DNA of 64,000 bases, from assembly GCF_000224145.3 (NCBI RefSeq), contig NC_020167.2, positions 4,784,991-4,848,990 on the forward strand, in the 5' to 3' direction. The translations under genes and the position numbers were made by a program. Positions 37,101-52,100 of the stretch are shown piece after piece; within the stretch, counting starts at the first letter, position 1; each line of letters opens with the position of its first letter. Under the pieces are notes generated by a model. That model saw only the letters and a list, made by a program, of their open reading frames with translations. It ran no database searches and had not been told where the DNA came from. This DNA is from Ciona intestinalis. Its lineage: Eukaryota; Chordata; Ascidiacea; Phlebobranchia; Cionidae.

Positions 37101-40100
37101 CGTGTAATAATATAGCAATGATTTTCCTTTAGATTCTAATGTACGATGTGACTAATGGAAAACTTCTACGAACCATTACGGATGCCCATCCACCTGGTTC
37201 TGCTGTGTTGCACATTAAGGTATTTATTTGAATAGAAACACATATGATTGAATATTTATTCCTCACATGGCAGGACAACAACAGGAATTTTAATATAACA
37301 CAGGTGTTCTGTTTCATATATATGGTTCCTGCTTCTGTGTTACCACACACGTAATTTTGTATTTTTTTTTGTTTATTTCTTCAATGAATGGTGGATAATT
37401 TAGATAAATGATATTCGATAATGGACATTTATGTTTAAGTAATTGCTGTTAAGACCTCAAAAGTGGTAGTAGCATCTGGTCTTGAACCTGTACCCTCTAG
37501 GTTAAAGGCAGGTGCGCTAACTCCTGTACCATGGCTTCTGACTACTGTTCTGTTCATTCTTTTATTTTTGTTTATAAAACTGTAACATTTTTTCTTCAAT
37601 CACATAGTATGAGTTACGTCTTAGTCAACATTCCACATTTAAAAATTGGAATGTATAATTACTTATCTTTCTCTATAAGTTTAAAAAGGCTTTTATGTTT
37701 TAAATCAGTTCACAGATGATCCAACACTGGCAGTATGTAACGATAGTGGAGGTTCTGTGTTTGAGTTGAATTTCAGGTAATTTAGGAGCGTTGGCGTTAT
37801 TTAGTGAGAGGAAATAAAGTTTTATGTAATTGCTTTTTTCTTCTGAATCTCTTAGTTAGGTTTACCGGTTTTAAAATGCTGTTGATATTTTCAATTTGGT
37901 CCTATAAAGTCTCAGACAACAAAATTCATAATATGGCTAGTTTTTCCACCATGTTACGATAAGCTGTTTTTCCTAAAAATTTACCATTTCAGATGCATTA
38001 AGATATAGTAGGGTGGAGGAAGACACTAAGACAGAATATCTTTAGAACATATTACGCAAATATACTTATCGTGTGTTAAACAATTAACAATAGTCTATGG
38101 TTGTCATAAGGATACATTTTTATAATTCTTTAAATGTTCTTAGTTTACTACCAAATGGGACGAGAAAATAGAATGAAAAGTTTGTATCTTTTCCCGCCCC
38201 ACTATGTATATGGTTTCCCATGCAGACAAGAAAATGGTAGAGCAATTCAAAATGCTTTTAATATAAAACAGAGTTCTTTACTGAAAAACTATTTACACAG
38301 TACTATCCTCCCTCTCATAAAATCTGATCATAAACTTTTACAAGATATTAAAATATTAATCAATTTCCAAATCTTAAAACCAATCTTTTTTCCCTTTTGT
38401 ACATATATGCAGTGTACCATTATGCTTGTTTACTCAGTAAATTTTGTTTCAGGCGGTTAATGGGTGTGCGCTCATGCGAATCGAGATGTTTGTTCTCTGG
38501 AAGGTATGAAAATCTAAACAAATAATTTCTTTTGATTGGTTAATATTTTTTTTAGTTTTTATCTACCTTATAACAGCAGTTTAATCATACGTGATACATT
38601 TTGTAAATACGCTAAAGTGTAGCCGCGCCTTTAACCAACAACTTGCCTATTTGTTATATCCGAAGCAGGTCTTCATGCCTGTCATTTGGTGTTTACTTTC
38701 TTTCTAAATTATAATTAATGTGTTTTCTGTGAATAATCACTCATAAGTAATTTAGATGGTAACTTGTACGCTGGCACGAGGTGTATGTACACCCGTGTTA
38801 TATTGATTGTCATTTTCTGATCACATGCGGGTAAAGTAATTTACATTCATTCTGTCATTCTTTGTTTTTTTATTCCAGAAGTTAGTAAAAGTAATGTTTG
38901 CAAAACACTTTTTAATTTATGTTGTAAATATGTAAGATACACATAAATCATTACAGCTGCCGTCTATGTCAATTTAAATACTCAATATTTCTGATTATGC
39001 TCATTTTACTGAGATTTCCCACACACGTATCTCTGATTTTAAACTACTCCGAACAACAAATACAAAATCTACGTTTGTGGACATTGTAATTATTATACAT
39101 AGGAAATTGTATACAAAACAGTTCAACGCAACTGTGTAATTATTATACATAGGAAATTGTATACAAAACAGTTCAACGCAACTGTAAGGCTGTTTATCAA
39201 TTACGTTCCTATTTGCATACATATTAAATACACAGGCTGCTTTCAACGAAATATTAAACAAGTACTTCCTCTATCTTTCCAATTAAATCTCTACAACCTT
39301 TGTTATCCAATAACCCTTATCTTATTTTAGTATAAAGAATTTGTTGGCCCTACCCTGTCATGCTGAACTGCTTTAAAATCACCAATAAATGAGTGAATGT
39401 TACCTATTTATCCTTCTGAAACAATGATAGTAAAATATCATTTCTTCTGTTCTATATGATTTGAAAACTGGCCTAAAATAGGCAATATTCGAAACAAAAT
39501 ATCAGAGCACTAAAATTTGATTTAGAATTTGGTCAAAATTTTTTTTTGTTTAAAATTACTTTCCCTTTTATTGCAGTCGTGGGGAGGTATGTGCCATCAG
39601 TACTTTACATTTAAACAAGAACATAGCAGACCATCCACTTAGAGATCGGCATATGTTGGCGATGGGAACACTCACTAAGGTACCACATACCATAATAAAA
39701 AAGTAAACCACAAAGTTACATACATAGTAACTCGCTAGTGGGCACGAGGTGTATGAAACAAAACACCCGAGTTATAACGACTGTCCTTGCCCCGCCATGC
39801 AAGAGTAAATAAGTTCTATTTATTCTTGTAATTGGTTGGTAAGTTTGATCTTTTTAAACAAGATATGTTTCTTTTTCAGATCCTTGTCGTCGTATTAAGA
39901 CCTCAAATCAAAATAGTTTTCGCACACCGCTTAACTGTGAGTATAATATAATATAGTAGGGTGGGGAAAAATGGGACACCTTTAACTCATAATATCCTAA
40001 ATATCCTGATCTTGTTTTAAACAATTACCGGTCTATAGAAGTCATAGGAATACGGTTTTATAATTCTTTGAATGTTTTTTGTTTACTACTTAATTGAGAG

Positions 40101-43100
40101 AGAGAGAGTAAAATGAAACGGTGTCCCATCTTTTCCCACCCTACTATACAATTTCATTGACTTGAACTAAAAGTCTACTTTCAATCACCAGACCAACCCA
40201 ACGTGTGTTCCAATGTTAGCGTGGCAACTTACGGTTTGTCACAGCGAAGGAATGCGACTCATTGAACCAGTTTTACTATTTGGACGGGGCGATGTTCTTT
40301 ATTTCTTTCAGGTTTTTCACTTTTATTGAGTAGTTTGCGATTGTAGCAGAAGCATGTGCATTGAACCTGCAGTTTTTAAGGTTCATTGGTCATTATTGTT
40401 GTGAAAGCAATATTCACTGAGGCTTAAACATGAGGCTTAAACACTTCAGCTTGAATGCACATAGAGCACTGATTTGTCTAAGTTGGTTGTTTACCTAATT
40501 TTGCAAGATGCAAAATATTGATGTAAGTTTAATCATATACCACTTCAATGCTGTAAATATAAATATGGAAAATATACAATATACACATCAGCTGCAAATA
40601 GACACAGGTATAAATCAAAGTAATGTGTGAAGTTTTAAACTAAAGTATTAATTTTACAATACACAAGCATACATATGCAGTATTCGGTGTGTAAACCATT
40701 AGTCTAAGTCCAACAACATTTACCTATACTCACAGGTCAAATGTGATGGTTGGGACGCAATTAACTTTGTTCATCTAAGGACAATGAACATCACCTACAA
40801 GTTAATTAATATGGCTGTGAGTTTTATATATAAGTTTAAAGGTATCTTGAGTATATTAATGTTGCTGGGCAAAGACAGTTGTTATAACACAGGTGTTTTG
40901 TTTCATATGCCTTTTCCCATTAACAGGTTACCACATTGTATATTTGTGGTTGATTACTTTGAGGGATTTTTATATTTTACCGTATGACTGACTATTCAGG
41001 CAACTCATAAGAGCCCACTGAGCACTTGTTGTTGGTGTCTTATCTAAGGACACATACACCACAATTCACAAAGGTTGCAGCCTTTACCCATTTCCTTTTG
41101 ACTAGAGGCATGCACGCTAACCAATGTGGCTCAACCCTTGGCCAATTGAATACTGATTTCATAATGTCACTGTTTTTAAAAAAATTCGTAGCTTTATAAG
41201 TTATTTATAACAAAACCATTATTTTTTTCTTTAACAGCTGCAGTTAATCATTTTTTGTAGATTTTCTTATATTTTTTTTTAATAAAGTTTCTTAAGCAAA
41301 TGTATGATTCATAAGCTATGTCACAGTGGCTTAACTCACGAACCATTCTATTGCTTGATGTGAGAGAAAATCTGCATGTAGTGGATGTGGATTCACAGAC
41401 AGGGTTACAAACGAAGTCAATTGATCACACCAAGCTTATTTACAGCAGCTCCGCATTTAAATCTCTTGCAAATGGAGGAAATGTCAGTCAAGCCCTGGTA
41501 AGTTCCATGCATGGTTGCAAAAGTTTAATGCAAAATGTGAAAGTATGCATGAGAGAGTCCATGCAACATGTGTACATGGCTTAGCATAAAGGTAAAGTCG
41601 TGTTTAAAGTTCAAATGTCCAAACAAGTGTTTTATCTAAGGAATATCTAGTGTGCTATACTGCTATTATTTAACAAAATTTATCATTAGTGGAACTAATA
41701 TTGAAGCTGATTTTTGTAGTCATCTTTTTTGCCATTGTCACATCTTTTTTGCCAGAATTTTAATTACCCTTTTGAAATTTACACTACCCTATCTCTAATG
41801 TTGGAGATATACACAGAATCCCAGGGTGGTTTATTTATTTATTAGATGTATATAATGCTTAAGGGATATGCATCAAACAAGAAAACAAAAAATAACGGAT
41901 AATTAACATTATTTAGGGCGTATGTGTCCTTTAGCAATTGCGATTAAGCGTTTTGCCCAAAGACGCAAAAGCCTACAACGGTAGCAGCGACTTGACTTGA
42001 ACATATATATTACCTCTCGGTTAGAGGTAGGTACGCTAAGCAATTTGCTGCGGAGATGGTGCTTAGGGGTTTGCACAAAACAAGAAAGTATAAAATAGCA
42101 AAAAAAAATTATTTATATTATTTATTACAAGGCTGTTATCGGAGAGCATGCTTGCTACCACTCGATGGTGCAACACAACGGAAAGGTTTATTTCCTTGGG
42201 GAAGAGTCAGTTCTTGCATCCAACATCACAACTTGGAGAAAGAGGATCGACTTCGCGTTGGAGAGAGGACACAAACATGCACTTGATCTCGCTCTTATGT
42301 TTTATGATAACTCTGCAAAGGCAGTTGTTGGTAAGATGTGCTTTCTATTACTGTGAATGGGAAAAATAGGTTTTAATACAGTTTTAGGTTTTAATACAAA
42401 CATGACAACCCATATGTAAGTTTGATTTTCATCTCAAATATTCCAGTTTAAAAATTCAATGCGGTTCTGTTTTTTTAACCTGACCAGAAATCCATTCTTT
42501 ATCTATGTAGGGTGTTCTCTTCATAGTCATTTTTTTAACATTGAACTCTTTAGGGATGGCTGGTCACATATGGAAACTAGGTTCACATTGAATGTGCTTA
42601 ATTACCCTCATATTTATTTTACTAAAACATTTCAAAAAAATTTATCAGATTTTTTGATGGGTATACAGAATACTGTTTAGCAAAATGTTCTTTATTGATA
42701 GTTACAATATATACCATTAATATCAATATACCTGAAGAATTAATGACAATCTTGCCCAATTTTTCAGGTTTACCTGCAGATCCGGAACAGCAGAAGAATT
42801 TGGTCTCAGATGTGGTCAGTTTGATTCAATTTTGTGGTTTTATTTTTTTTATACTACTGTAAAATCTCAGTGTTTTGAATGATAACTTTTTTATCTTTGA
42901 GTGCACAGAAAAAGGACAGTGGTTATAACAGTTGTTCCGTTTTATATACTCGTGCTTGCTTAGGAGTTACAGTGTATATAAATTTGTAGGTTGTTTTTTC
43001 TGTATGGCTTAATTATTAGACAACCCATTAGTGACCACTGGTTTGGAACAATTGTTGTTAAACGTCTTGCCCAAGGTCACATACGCCCACAATGGCATTG

Positions 43101-46100
43101 ACAACAATTACCGTTAATGTAAAATTGCATGCTTTTGTTTCAGCTGTTGGATGTTCTGGTAGAATTTGTTGACCTGTCCATGACCAAGCTCTGTCCTGAC
43201 AGTGGAAAGTTACAAGTAAGTTTCCAGACTTAAACACTGTATATAGAAGCATATAACTTAATAATATATTAATAGACAAGTTTTTATGCTACTTTATCGT
43301 CCTATTTGGTAGTAAACAAAGAACATTCATTTTTCAAGAATTTTAAAACTGTATTCTTAAGACTCCCATAGACCGTTGTTAATTGTTTAAAACACGATCA
43401 GGAAATTTGGATATTATGTGCTAAAGGTGTCCTGTCTTCCCCTACACTACTGACTAAAACCCGCAAATATTCCTTCTCTTATTCATTTGCTTGTACAGGT
43501 GTCTTATACCACCACAAAACTTTCACATGAACCTAAACTTTGTATTAATAAATCAACCTAAATTTTTTTACTCCAGGTTTTGATTAGCTTTTACCGCAAC
43601 GTTGTACCGGTGTGTGTCAACCACTGTTTGCATATTGGAAGAGTTGACGTGCTTTTTGGAAGGTAGGTTAAGTTTAATATTTATTCACCTTTACTACAGG
43701 ATAAGGTTATCTTTTTCGTAACTGTTCAATTTCAAAATTTATTGATTTCGTTATGTTTCATTACTTTTATATGCTTAAGTGTTTTTCTGTTTTTTTACAA
43801 TGTTTTCATTTAAATTCATTATATATTTAAAAAACAACTGTTTACAGTAAAATCTTTGTAGGGTTATTCTATTCGGTATAATTTTAATTTCTGGTGAACC
43901 TAAATAAAAGGTGTAGCGACCACACCTTTATTCTTTCAATTAATTGTAAAACCGTAAACATGTTTGAGAACTGTTGTTTTGTCGCTATATCCTATTTTTT
44001 TCGTTTTATTATTTTTTAATTCTAGCTACTATAATTGAATCGACTAATAAAACTTTTTTTTTAATATTATTGTCAAGATTTCATTTACTACATGCCAGAC
44101 AACGGTGTACTGTTACTAGTATTGTTGTGACATTGTTTAAAAACCACAGAATTCTATATTAACCTCTGTCAATAAAACCAACCACTACTATAATTGTATG
44201 TGGGGAAGGTTCTTGTCAAGGACTTGGTATTAAGGCCAGAATTGGCTCAATACCAAGAATAACACCAGTGCTTTATGTGGTGGCTTTATCTAATAGCACT
44301 AACATTCAAATTTCTTTGTGGCAGAATATATGAAAGATTTCGTGTTGATTGTATAGCGCACGGTGCTTTCCTTGAATGTCTTGAACCTTATATAATGAAT
44401 GATAAATTACAAACCATCAGCCCTGAAGTGATGCAGGATTTTGTGGCTCATTACCAAGCTAAAGGTATTTAATATTAAATGAATGAATGATTGTAACTTG
44501 ATTTCTTCTCGCGTGGCTGGACAGCGACAGTCGTTATAACACAGATGTACTTTTTCATACACCTTTTCCAGCTTACAAGTTCCCATGTATGTAACTTTGT
44601 GGTGATTTTTTGTTCTGTATAAATGACAATTTAAACAGTTCATTAGTGACCAGTGGGTCGGAGCAATTGCCATTAAATCCTGCCCAAACAGACATGCCCA
44701 CAATGGTAGAAACAAATATAGTTTAAAGGTTTGTAGTGAAAATACAGTTTGATACACATTAGTCGCAGATGTGTGTACATATAGGTATATATAGGGTAAG
44801 CCAATATGTATGTATTATATATTTAGCGATATATTATTGATAGGTATGCTTAGCAGTGTTGAGAGTTGCCTTCTGCATTTGGATGTTTCCAGCTTGGATT
44901 TACACCAGGTATTATATAGATAGGCCATATCTATCTTTTTATTTCATTAAATACTACATTTTGTTATGTCAGTGTATTTGAGAAACCAATAATTTTGTAA
45001 TACATGCGTTGTGTTTTCTACCAGCTATATTTTTACCTTGTACATTTCTTAGTGTACATGACTGTATATCTGATCACACAAATGCATTTTTTACAATCTA
45101 AAACACTGTATGACACAATAAGTGTAAGAATAATTTATATTGTTCACCCGTTCTAATAAACAGCTTTATGCCAGTTATCATATTTTTAAAATGCGTAAAG
45201 ACAGATCCTGTCTTTAATTATATTTTTCTAATTTTTTAAAATTATATACAACTTAATATGAGTTAATTTATAATGTAATCTGGGTTTAGAAGCAACACTT
45301 TTTTCTGCTACTTTTATTCAAGCAGTTTTTTAGCTGCAGAATGCATAGTAAGGTAAGGGAAGATAGGACACTGTTTTTTTGTTTTCTCGTCCCATTTGGT
45401 AGTAAAGAAAGAACATTTAAAGAATTATAAAACCGTATCTTTACAGCTCCCATAAGCCGTTGTAAATTGTTTAAAACAGGATCGGGATATTTAGAAATTA
45501 TATGCTAAAGATGTCCCATTTCGCCCCACCCCAATATATGCAAAGACTCTCGTTGTGTTCTTCACTATTGGCCCTGAAGAGATAAATTATGTTATGTAGG
45601 TATTTTTTATAAACACAGGTGCTTCATTTGTGCTGGGCTCATGGGCTTTATGATGCAATAATAAGCATTCACAACCGTGGCATGAAAGATTATTTTGGTC
45701 CGTTATTTGAACTTCTATCCATTTTACAAGCTGCGTTAAGTACTGGTGCCCCTTTAAGTGGTAAGCCATTTTATTATAATACATCTGCAAGTTGAATGAC
45801 ATTTACACTCGTTTATAATAAAAAATTAGTTAAAATATTCTTTTTCATGGATATTATATTTGAAACAACGTTTTTCCTAGAACATTTTAAGTTTTAATGC
45901 TTGGTTTTTAAAATAAAAAAAATAGAAAAAACGAAACAACGTTTTTCCTAGAGCATTTTAAGTTTTAATGCTTGGTTTTTAAAATAAAAAAAATAGAAAA
46001 AAAAACTTTTTGTGAAACAAAAATTCTGTTTAAAATTTAAAGTTGTAATTTCTGCATACAAACTGTATCATCCAAATAAGAATTTAAGAAATGAATATAA

Positions 46101-49100
46101 ATTCCTCCAATTCTTACATTCTATTTACAGAAAAGATGACAACTCTTGGAAACAAGTTACTTGTATATGTAAGCTGTTGTTTAGCTGGTGTTGCTTATCC
46201 ACATGGTTTGTTAGATGATGAAACTTCAACAAGTGTAAAGAATCAGGTAAATCGTGTATTGTATTTAGAATGTTTTACTAATTAAGCATCCACGCTTATT
46301 TTCTTCCAACTAAATGTAAATGTTTTTTTAAATGTGAGATATTTTAACAATTTTTGTTTTGTCGCTATTTCCCGCCTTTTTGTTTAATATATATGTTGTA
46401 ATCTTTGCTACCCAAATCGGAGAGACAAATAAAGTTATTATTATACTGCTTGGATAGTTGGATAATTCTTTAAAGAATACCAACGAAAAATCGACATTTG
46501 TGTATTGTTTGAAAACTCATAAATGTGATCGAAAAGTACTATCAAAGTTTCACAAATTGTTTCAAAAAAAAATCCAAGCGCGGGCGTAAAAAGCTTAGCT
46601 GTGCAGCATTGCAAAAGATTTCCATAAAAAAGTGTCAATTTCTCATAAAAAAGTCACTATAGCGCATTTTTTTCTTTACATATGCCATACATTATGTAAG
46701 ACAAAGTTTAACACTGAAACTCACCCCATACTTTCTTCACACAGATGTTTGAAACTTTGATACATCCGAGTATCAGTGAGTTAAAGACTCACCAACTCTA
46801 CCCCATCATTCATATCTTTCTAAGATTTTCCACCAAAGAATTTCTTAATGTCCTTTCGCTGGTGGGTTATGCTTATATTAGGTATTAGGCTTACAAAATT
46901 TATTTGATTTTTAATATGATAACTGTGATCACATTTTTTAGTTAAATATAAAAATTAATGGGTACGACAGTCAAGCTTTTTAACTTACGTTCTTTCCCAT
47001 ACCTTTTATCCTAAGCATTGTTTTGCTATTGATCCCTTCTCTTTGTATTTTAAATAAAATCACCTACGCTTTTGTTTTTGGAGAGATAAATTAAAAAATA
47101 TGTTAATTTAACATAACTATGTTATGTTATTTTATACAAAACATCTTCTCTAAACTAGCAATTCAAATCGTAAACAAAACCGTTTTAGTCCATTTCTGAG
47201 CCGCACTTTCAGGGAAGAGAAGGTTTTTCTAAAGTTCAAAACTTTGTTGATGTTCTGCTCCAAGTAATGTTGGAAAGTCAAGGTTTTCGGGTAAGTTTAC
47301 AAACTATTAAAAAAAATTAATAAAAAAAATTAATATTTTTTTGTTCCACATGGTAGCCTGATCAGATTGGATGTCTGTTTACGTTCCTTGCCCGATTGTC
47401 AGCTCGACAAAACTCACAAATTCATTTGAATGAAACGTTGAAACATCAAGTATTAGAATTTCTCACCACTCCAAGTGACCATGCTACTGATCATGAGGAA
47501 AGACAACAAGTATGAATATATTCTCGCGTAGCAGGGCAACGACACTCGTTTAATGTAACTGTTCTGTTTCATACACCTTGTGCCCGCTGTTACCAAGCAT
47601 ATAACTTTGTGGGTGATTGTTTTTTTTATTTTTTGTATGGCATTTCGGAAAACATGGCCAAAGGGTTGTAGCAATGATGGTTTCACTGTCGTGTTCAGGG
47701 ACACAAGATAGCACAGATAACAGTAAAGTTTTTCTAATGTGTACCTTCTATCCTATTGTAATGTCTTTCGAAAATTGCCATTGATTCTTTACCACTTTCT
47801 GTATTTTCATTTTCATGTTATTTTTTTCCCTAGGCACTTGTGGATTTACTGCAGTGTGGTTTTATTGAGGAATCCTACACTCCACGCTTGGTGCATCTAG
47901 CTGGACAAGCTTCATTTTTTAGAGTTTTACGTTTTCTACACACCCAGCAAAGAAAATTTGACCTTGTGTTTGTTGCTTATGTTCAAGACCCTGCACAAAC
48001 TGTAAGCTCTTTATGTGTGAATAAATAAATGAATGAAACCTATTTACCCTCCTTGTGGTGGGGCAACAACAGTGACTACGTTGGATCAATTGTCGTTAAT
48101 TGTCATATCCAAGGTCACGGACATATAAGCCCACAATGGAAGCAGCGACTAGCCTTGAACCCATTACCTCTAAGTTAGAGGCACGCGAACTAACCATTCT
48201 GCCACAACACCAGTATATTTGATTTACTATATAAAATATTTTCTCGTCCCATTTAGAAGTAAACAAAGAACATTCAAAGAAATATGAAACTTTGTCCTCA
48301 TGACTCTCATAGACCGTTGTTAATTGTTTAAAACACGATCAGAATATCTGGATATTATGTGCTAAATGTGTCCCATCTTTCCCCACCCTACTATACTAAT
48401 AAACTCCTTTTTTATAAAATTTGTATCTAAACTGTTTACAATTTCAGGATAATACATTCACTTACGTGGAAGATGTATTGACAAGCCCTCAATATACTGA
48501 GCAGGAGAAACAGATGCTAAAAGTAAAAGTTCTTGAGCATATTAAGGTAAGTTGTTGCTGTCTTGTTTACCTTCTCTGTTAATAGATAGGTCAACTAATA
48601 TTATTCACAATTGTTTTGACTTTGGGTGTTACAGTTACTGTTTTCAACTTACACTTTTCCCACACCTTTTTTCCGTATTTTTTTAACAACTGTCATTTTG
48701 CTGTATTCGCTATCTTTTTTCGAAGAGATAAAAATGTTATGCTATGGCCCTGGCTATAGTTTTAATGTTTTTAAACAAAATCATTTTTTTAGATTATTGA
48801 AATAACTTAAACCCTACTTTTACAGGACCTAATCAACATAAATGGTAAAAAGTCCGTCAACCTTGTCACTAACTTACTACAAGGAACAATTCAAACAATT
48901 GCTGCTAAACTTCATGTAAGCTTAACTGTAAAGTCTCTCTTTAGTTGTCTACACTGACTAATCCCTAATTGAGTTATCTCTTAAAAAAATTAACACTACT
49001 TCTCTATTGTAATAAAAAATATCCTGATCTTGTTTTAAACAATTAACATCGGTATAGGTTTTATAATTCTTTAAATGAAACAAGAAAGTAGAATGAAAAG

Positions 49101-52100
49101 GTGTCCCATCTTCCCAACCCTATTACACAATGAATTTAAATTAACCTTAATAACCTGCACAGGACGAACCTTTTGTGCTCTACACTTTCCTACGTGGATT
49201 ATTCATAAACAGAGATGATGAACAAACAGATTTCATTCAAGATTCATATTTTGGTAAATGGGTTATACTTTGTACCCTTTTTTCGTGAAAAATGAAGAAA
49301 AATACTCGTAGTCACATACCCATAACCTTTTGTGCATCTTAATAAACTTAGCATTAAACCTAAACCTTAACACTTAATTAGGCAATATTGCATATTTCAC
49401 GATTGAGAAAGGCATTCCACATTACCCACTTTTATGAAGAAAATAAGCAATTACTAAATTTTTACCATCAATTTTTGTATGTGACTAAATGTCTTTACAC
49501 TTTCAAAAATAGATGATGATGTGACATATGAAGCTCCAGCTGCATCAACTGACCCAGACACATGCGAGCTTTATCTATCACTGATGTGTCAGTTCGGTCG
49601 AGCAGAAGTCTTACAGTTTGTACAAGATTGTGAATACTGCAGGCCACATAAGGCACTAGAGGTATATTGTTTTGGTTTTTATCTGTCAAGGGATGATTTC
49701 CTATCAATTACCATTAAAGCCCTTTAATAGCACAGGTGTTAACACACCTCATGCCAGCTTACAAGTTACCATGTATTTTACTTTGTGGGTGATTTCTTTT
49801 TGTGGATTTTTCTTTTTTATGTGTGGCTGATAATTTAGACAACCCATTAGTGACCACTGGGTTGGAGCAGTTGCCGTCTGCCCAAGGACACATACGCCCA
49901 CAATAATAGCAGCGACGAGCCTTGAACCCATTACCTCTGGGTTACAGGCAGGCTCGCTAACCAACTGTGGTGCTGGACAAGGAAGTTTGTGTATCAGTAT
50001 AGCCTTAAAATTAGAGTGCAATAGTGCATATGTAGGTTAATTTACAAAAGTAATGCTCTACCTGAGTAGAATGCTATGTCAAAGGTTTCCCGTCCATTAC
50101 CATAAAAGACATTGTTGCCTACCTTCGGGAAAGTGACAGGCTTCAAAAAACAGTAGCACCCCCCCCCAAGTATTGTATGTTAGGACCCATAGCTTATCAC
50201 AGCAGTGGGACCTTACCCACATAAAACAGAAAAGTGGTTTTCTATTTTGCATGTTATTTTGAGAATTAGAAATTGTTGTACATGTTTTGGTCTCAGCTAA
50301 TAATTAATGGGTGGGGCTGAAGTGTCAATTTAAAAAAATAAAAATTTACAAAGGTGAAATAATAAGGTAGAGTGAATTGTTTTATACGTAATAAAAAAAA
50401 GTAAAAAATTAGGTTTATTATGTTTAATTTGCATTTATTATGTTCCTATTTTAAACAGATAGTAAGACGTTATCGTGTGGACGAAGCAACTGCCTTTCTA
50501 CTTGAGAAGAGCGGTGACATCAGCGCTGCTTTTAACATTTTACTTAACGCTGCTCATGAAAAAATCAAATTGCTCAGTGAAGGTGAGGTTAAATTTTGTA
50601 TGTTTTAATATGATGTTGAACGTTATAGTAAAACATCCGTTCTCAGAACTTTGTAGCGTTGCCCCTTCACCACTATTACTGCAAAAACCAGCAAAACTAT
50701 TATTGTTCTCTGGAAATTATGCCTAGTCATAACTGATTCTATTTTGTTTTCCAGTCAGTTTTAGTACAAACATAACACCCTATATATATGACACTTATTT
50801 TGCTGTCAGTTTAACTTCCTACAGGATAACGGTTTCAAAAGTTGAAACAGAAACCTATAAAAATGTAGACATTTTTCCTATCTATGTGATTTTATTTTGG
50901 TATTTAAACTTATTTTATTTTGTTCTAAGACTGGAAGAGTAGCTGAGATTTAGCAGCTCTCAAGTTACCCCAACTTAGAACAGTTCTGCATCTTTCTTGT
51001 GAACCATATACTCAGTTAATACATATATTTCTGCAGATGATGAAAGTTTACATCAAGATGATGCAATGTCGGCAGTAGATGATGTGATTCGACTTTGTCA
51101 GAGAAACTCAAGAAAGTTGCAGGAGAAGCAGAGAGAGGTTTGTGCTTGAAAACATACTGGGGTAGAGAGAACGACCTCACCCATCTTATTAAGCCTATAA
51201 GGCATAAACTTCAACTAATTTTCTCTCATATTGAGTCATTTTGTTAATTTGAATTTGCCTTGTTTTTTTTACATAAACTTTGCGCTATGGCGAAATCGAT
51301 GGGTAGATAGAATTTCAAGCTAATTTCTGCTTTAGAAACTTTGGTTTTCCCTTCTTGATGTTGTGCTGAAACCCCAACACAACATGGATATGAGTGAGGA
51401 TAAGGAAGTAGCAAAACAACTTGCCCAGCGTGTGCTTACCTCCATGATTGGTCACATGACATTACCTGCTGTACTGCAGAAGATTATACAGGTTTATGAG
51501 AGTGCATTTTTATTCTCACTGTAAAAGTTTACATAACAAACTTTTTTTCCCAATTTTGTGTGCATTTCGGTTAATAATTACCAGACACTGTTTTTTAACT
51601 CTTCATGCATGGTATTAAATATATGCTTGTTTTCAATTATTTCATGCAAATACCAAAATGACTTGGTGCAGCATGTCCAAAACGTTTTTAATATATAAAA
51701 AGCTGTAGGATTTTTTATATGTACGTTTAGAAATGTAGAACTATCTTTATGTTATAATTTTAACTTATTCATTATGAACTTCCAGGATCCAGCTTATAAA
51801 AGTGGAAAGTTTGGTGAAATAAGAAACTTGTTGTTGGGAATGTTAGAGACATATCAATATGAACGAACGTTGCTTAATACAACTCTTAACTTACTAGGCA
51901 GGTAAGATGGATAGCAGGTTTGATTGTATACTTATAACATTCAATGTGTACTTAACTTTATGCAAAGTTTGTTAATAATTTTATGCAAAGTTTGTTACTA
52001 ATTGAACAATCACTCTGTCATTTATTTACCTTTACATGTTAAAAAAACAAAAAAATAATATACTCATGAAGTTACATAGGTGGTAACAAGGTGTGAGTTA

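Noticed and set aside
41290-41330. Apparent in-frame stop before the vps8 WLNSRT exon
   Set aside because: Using the tcacag acceptor at 41326 starts the exon at TGG in the correct phase and leaves the TAA in the intron, so no break is needed.
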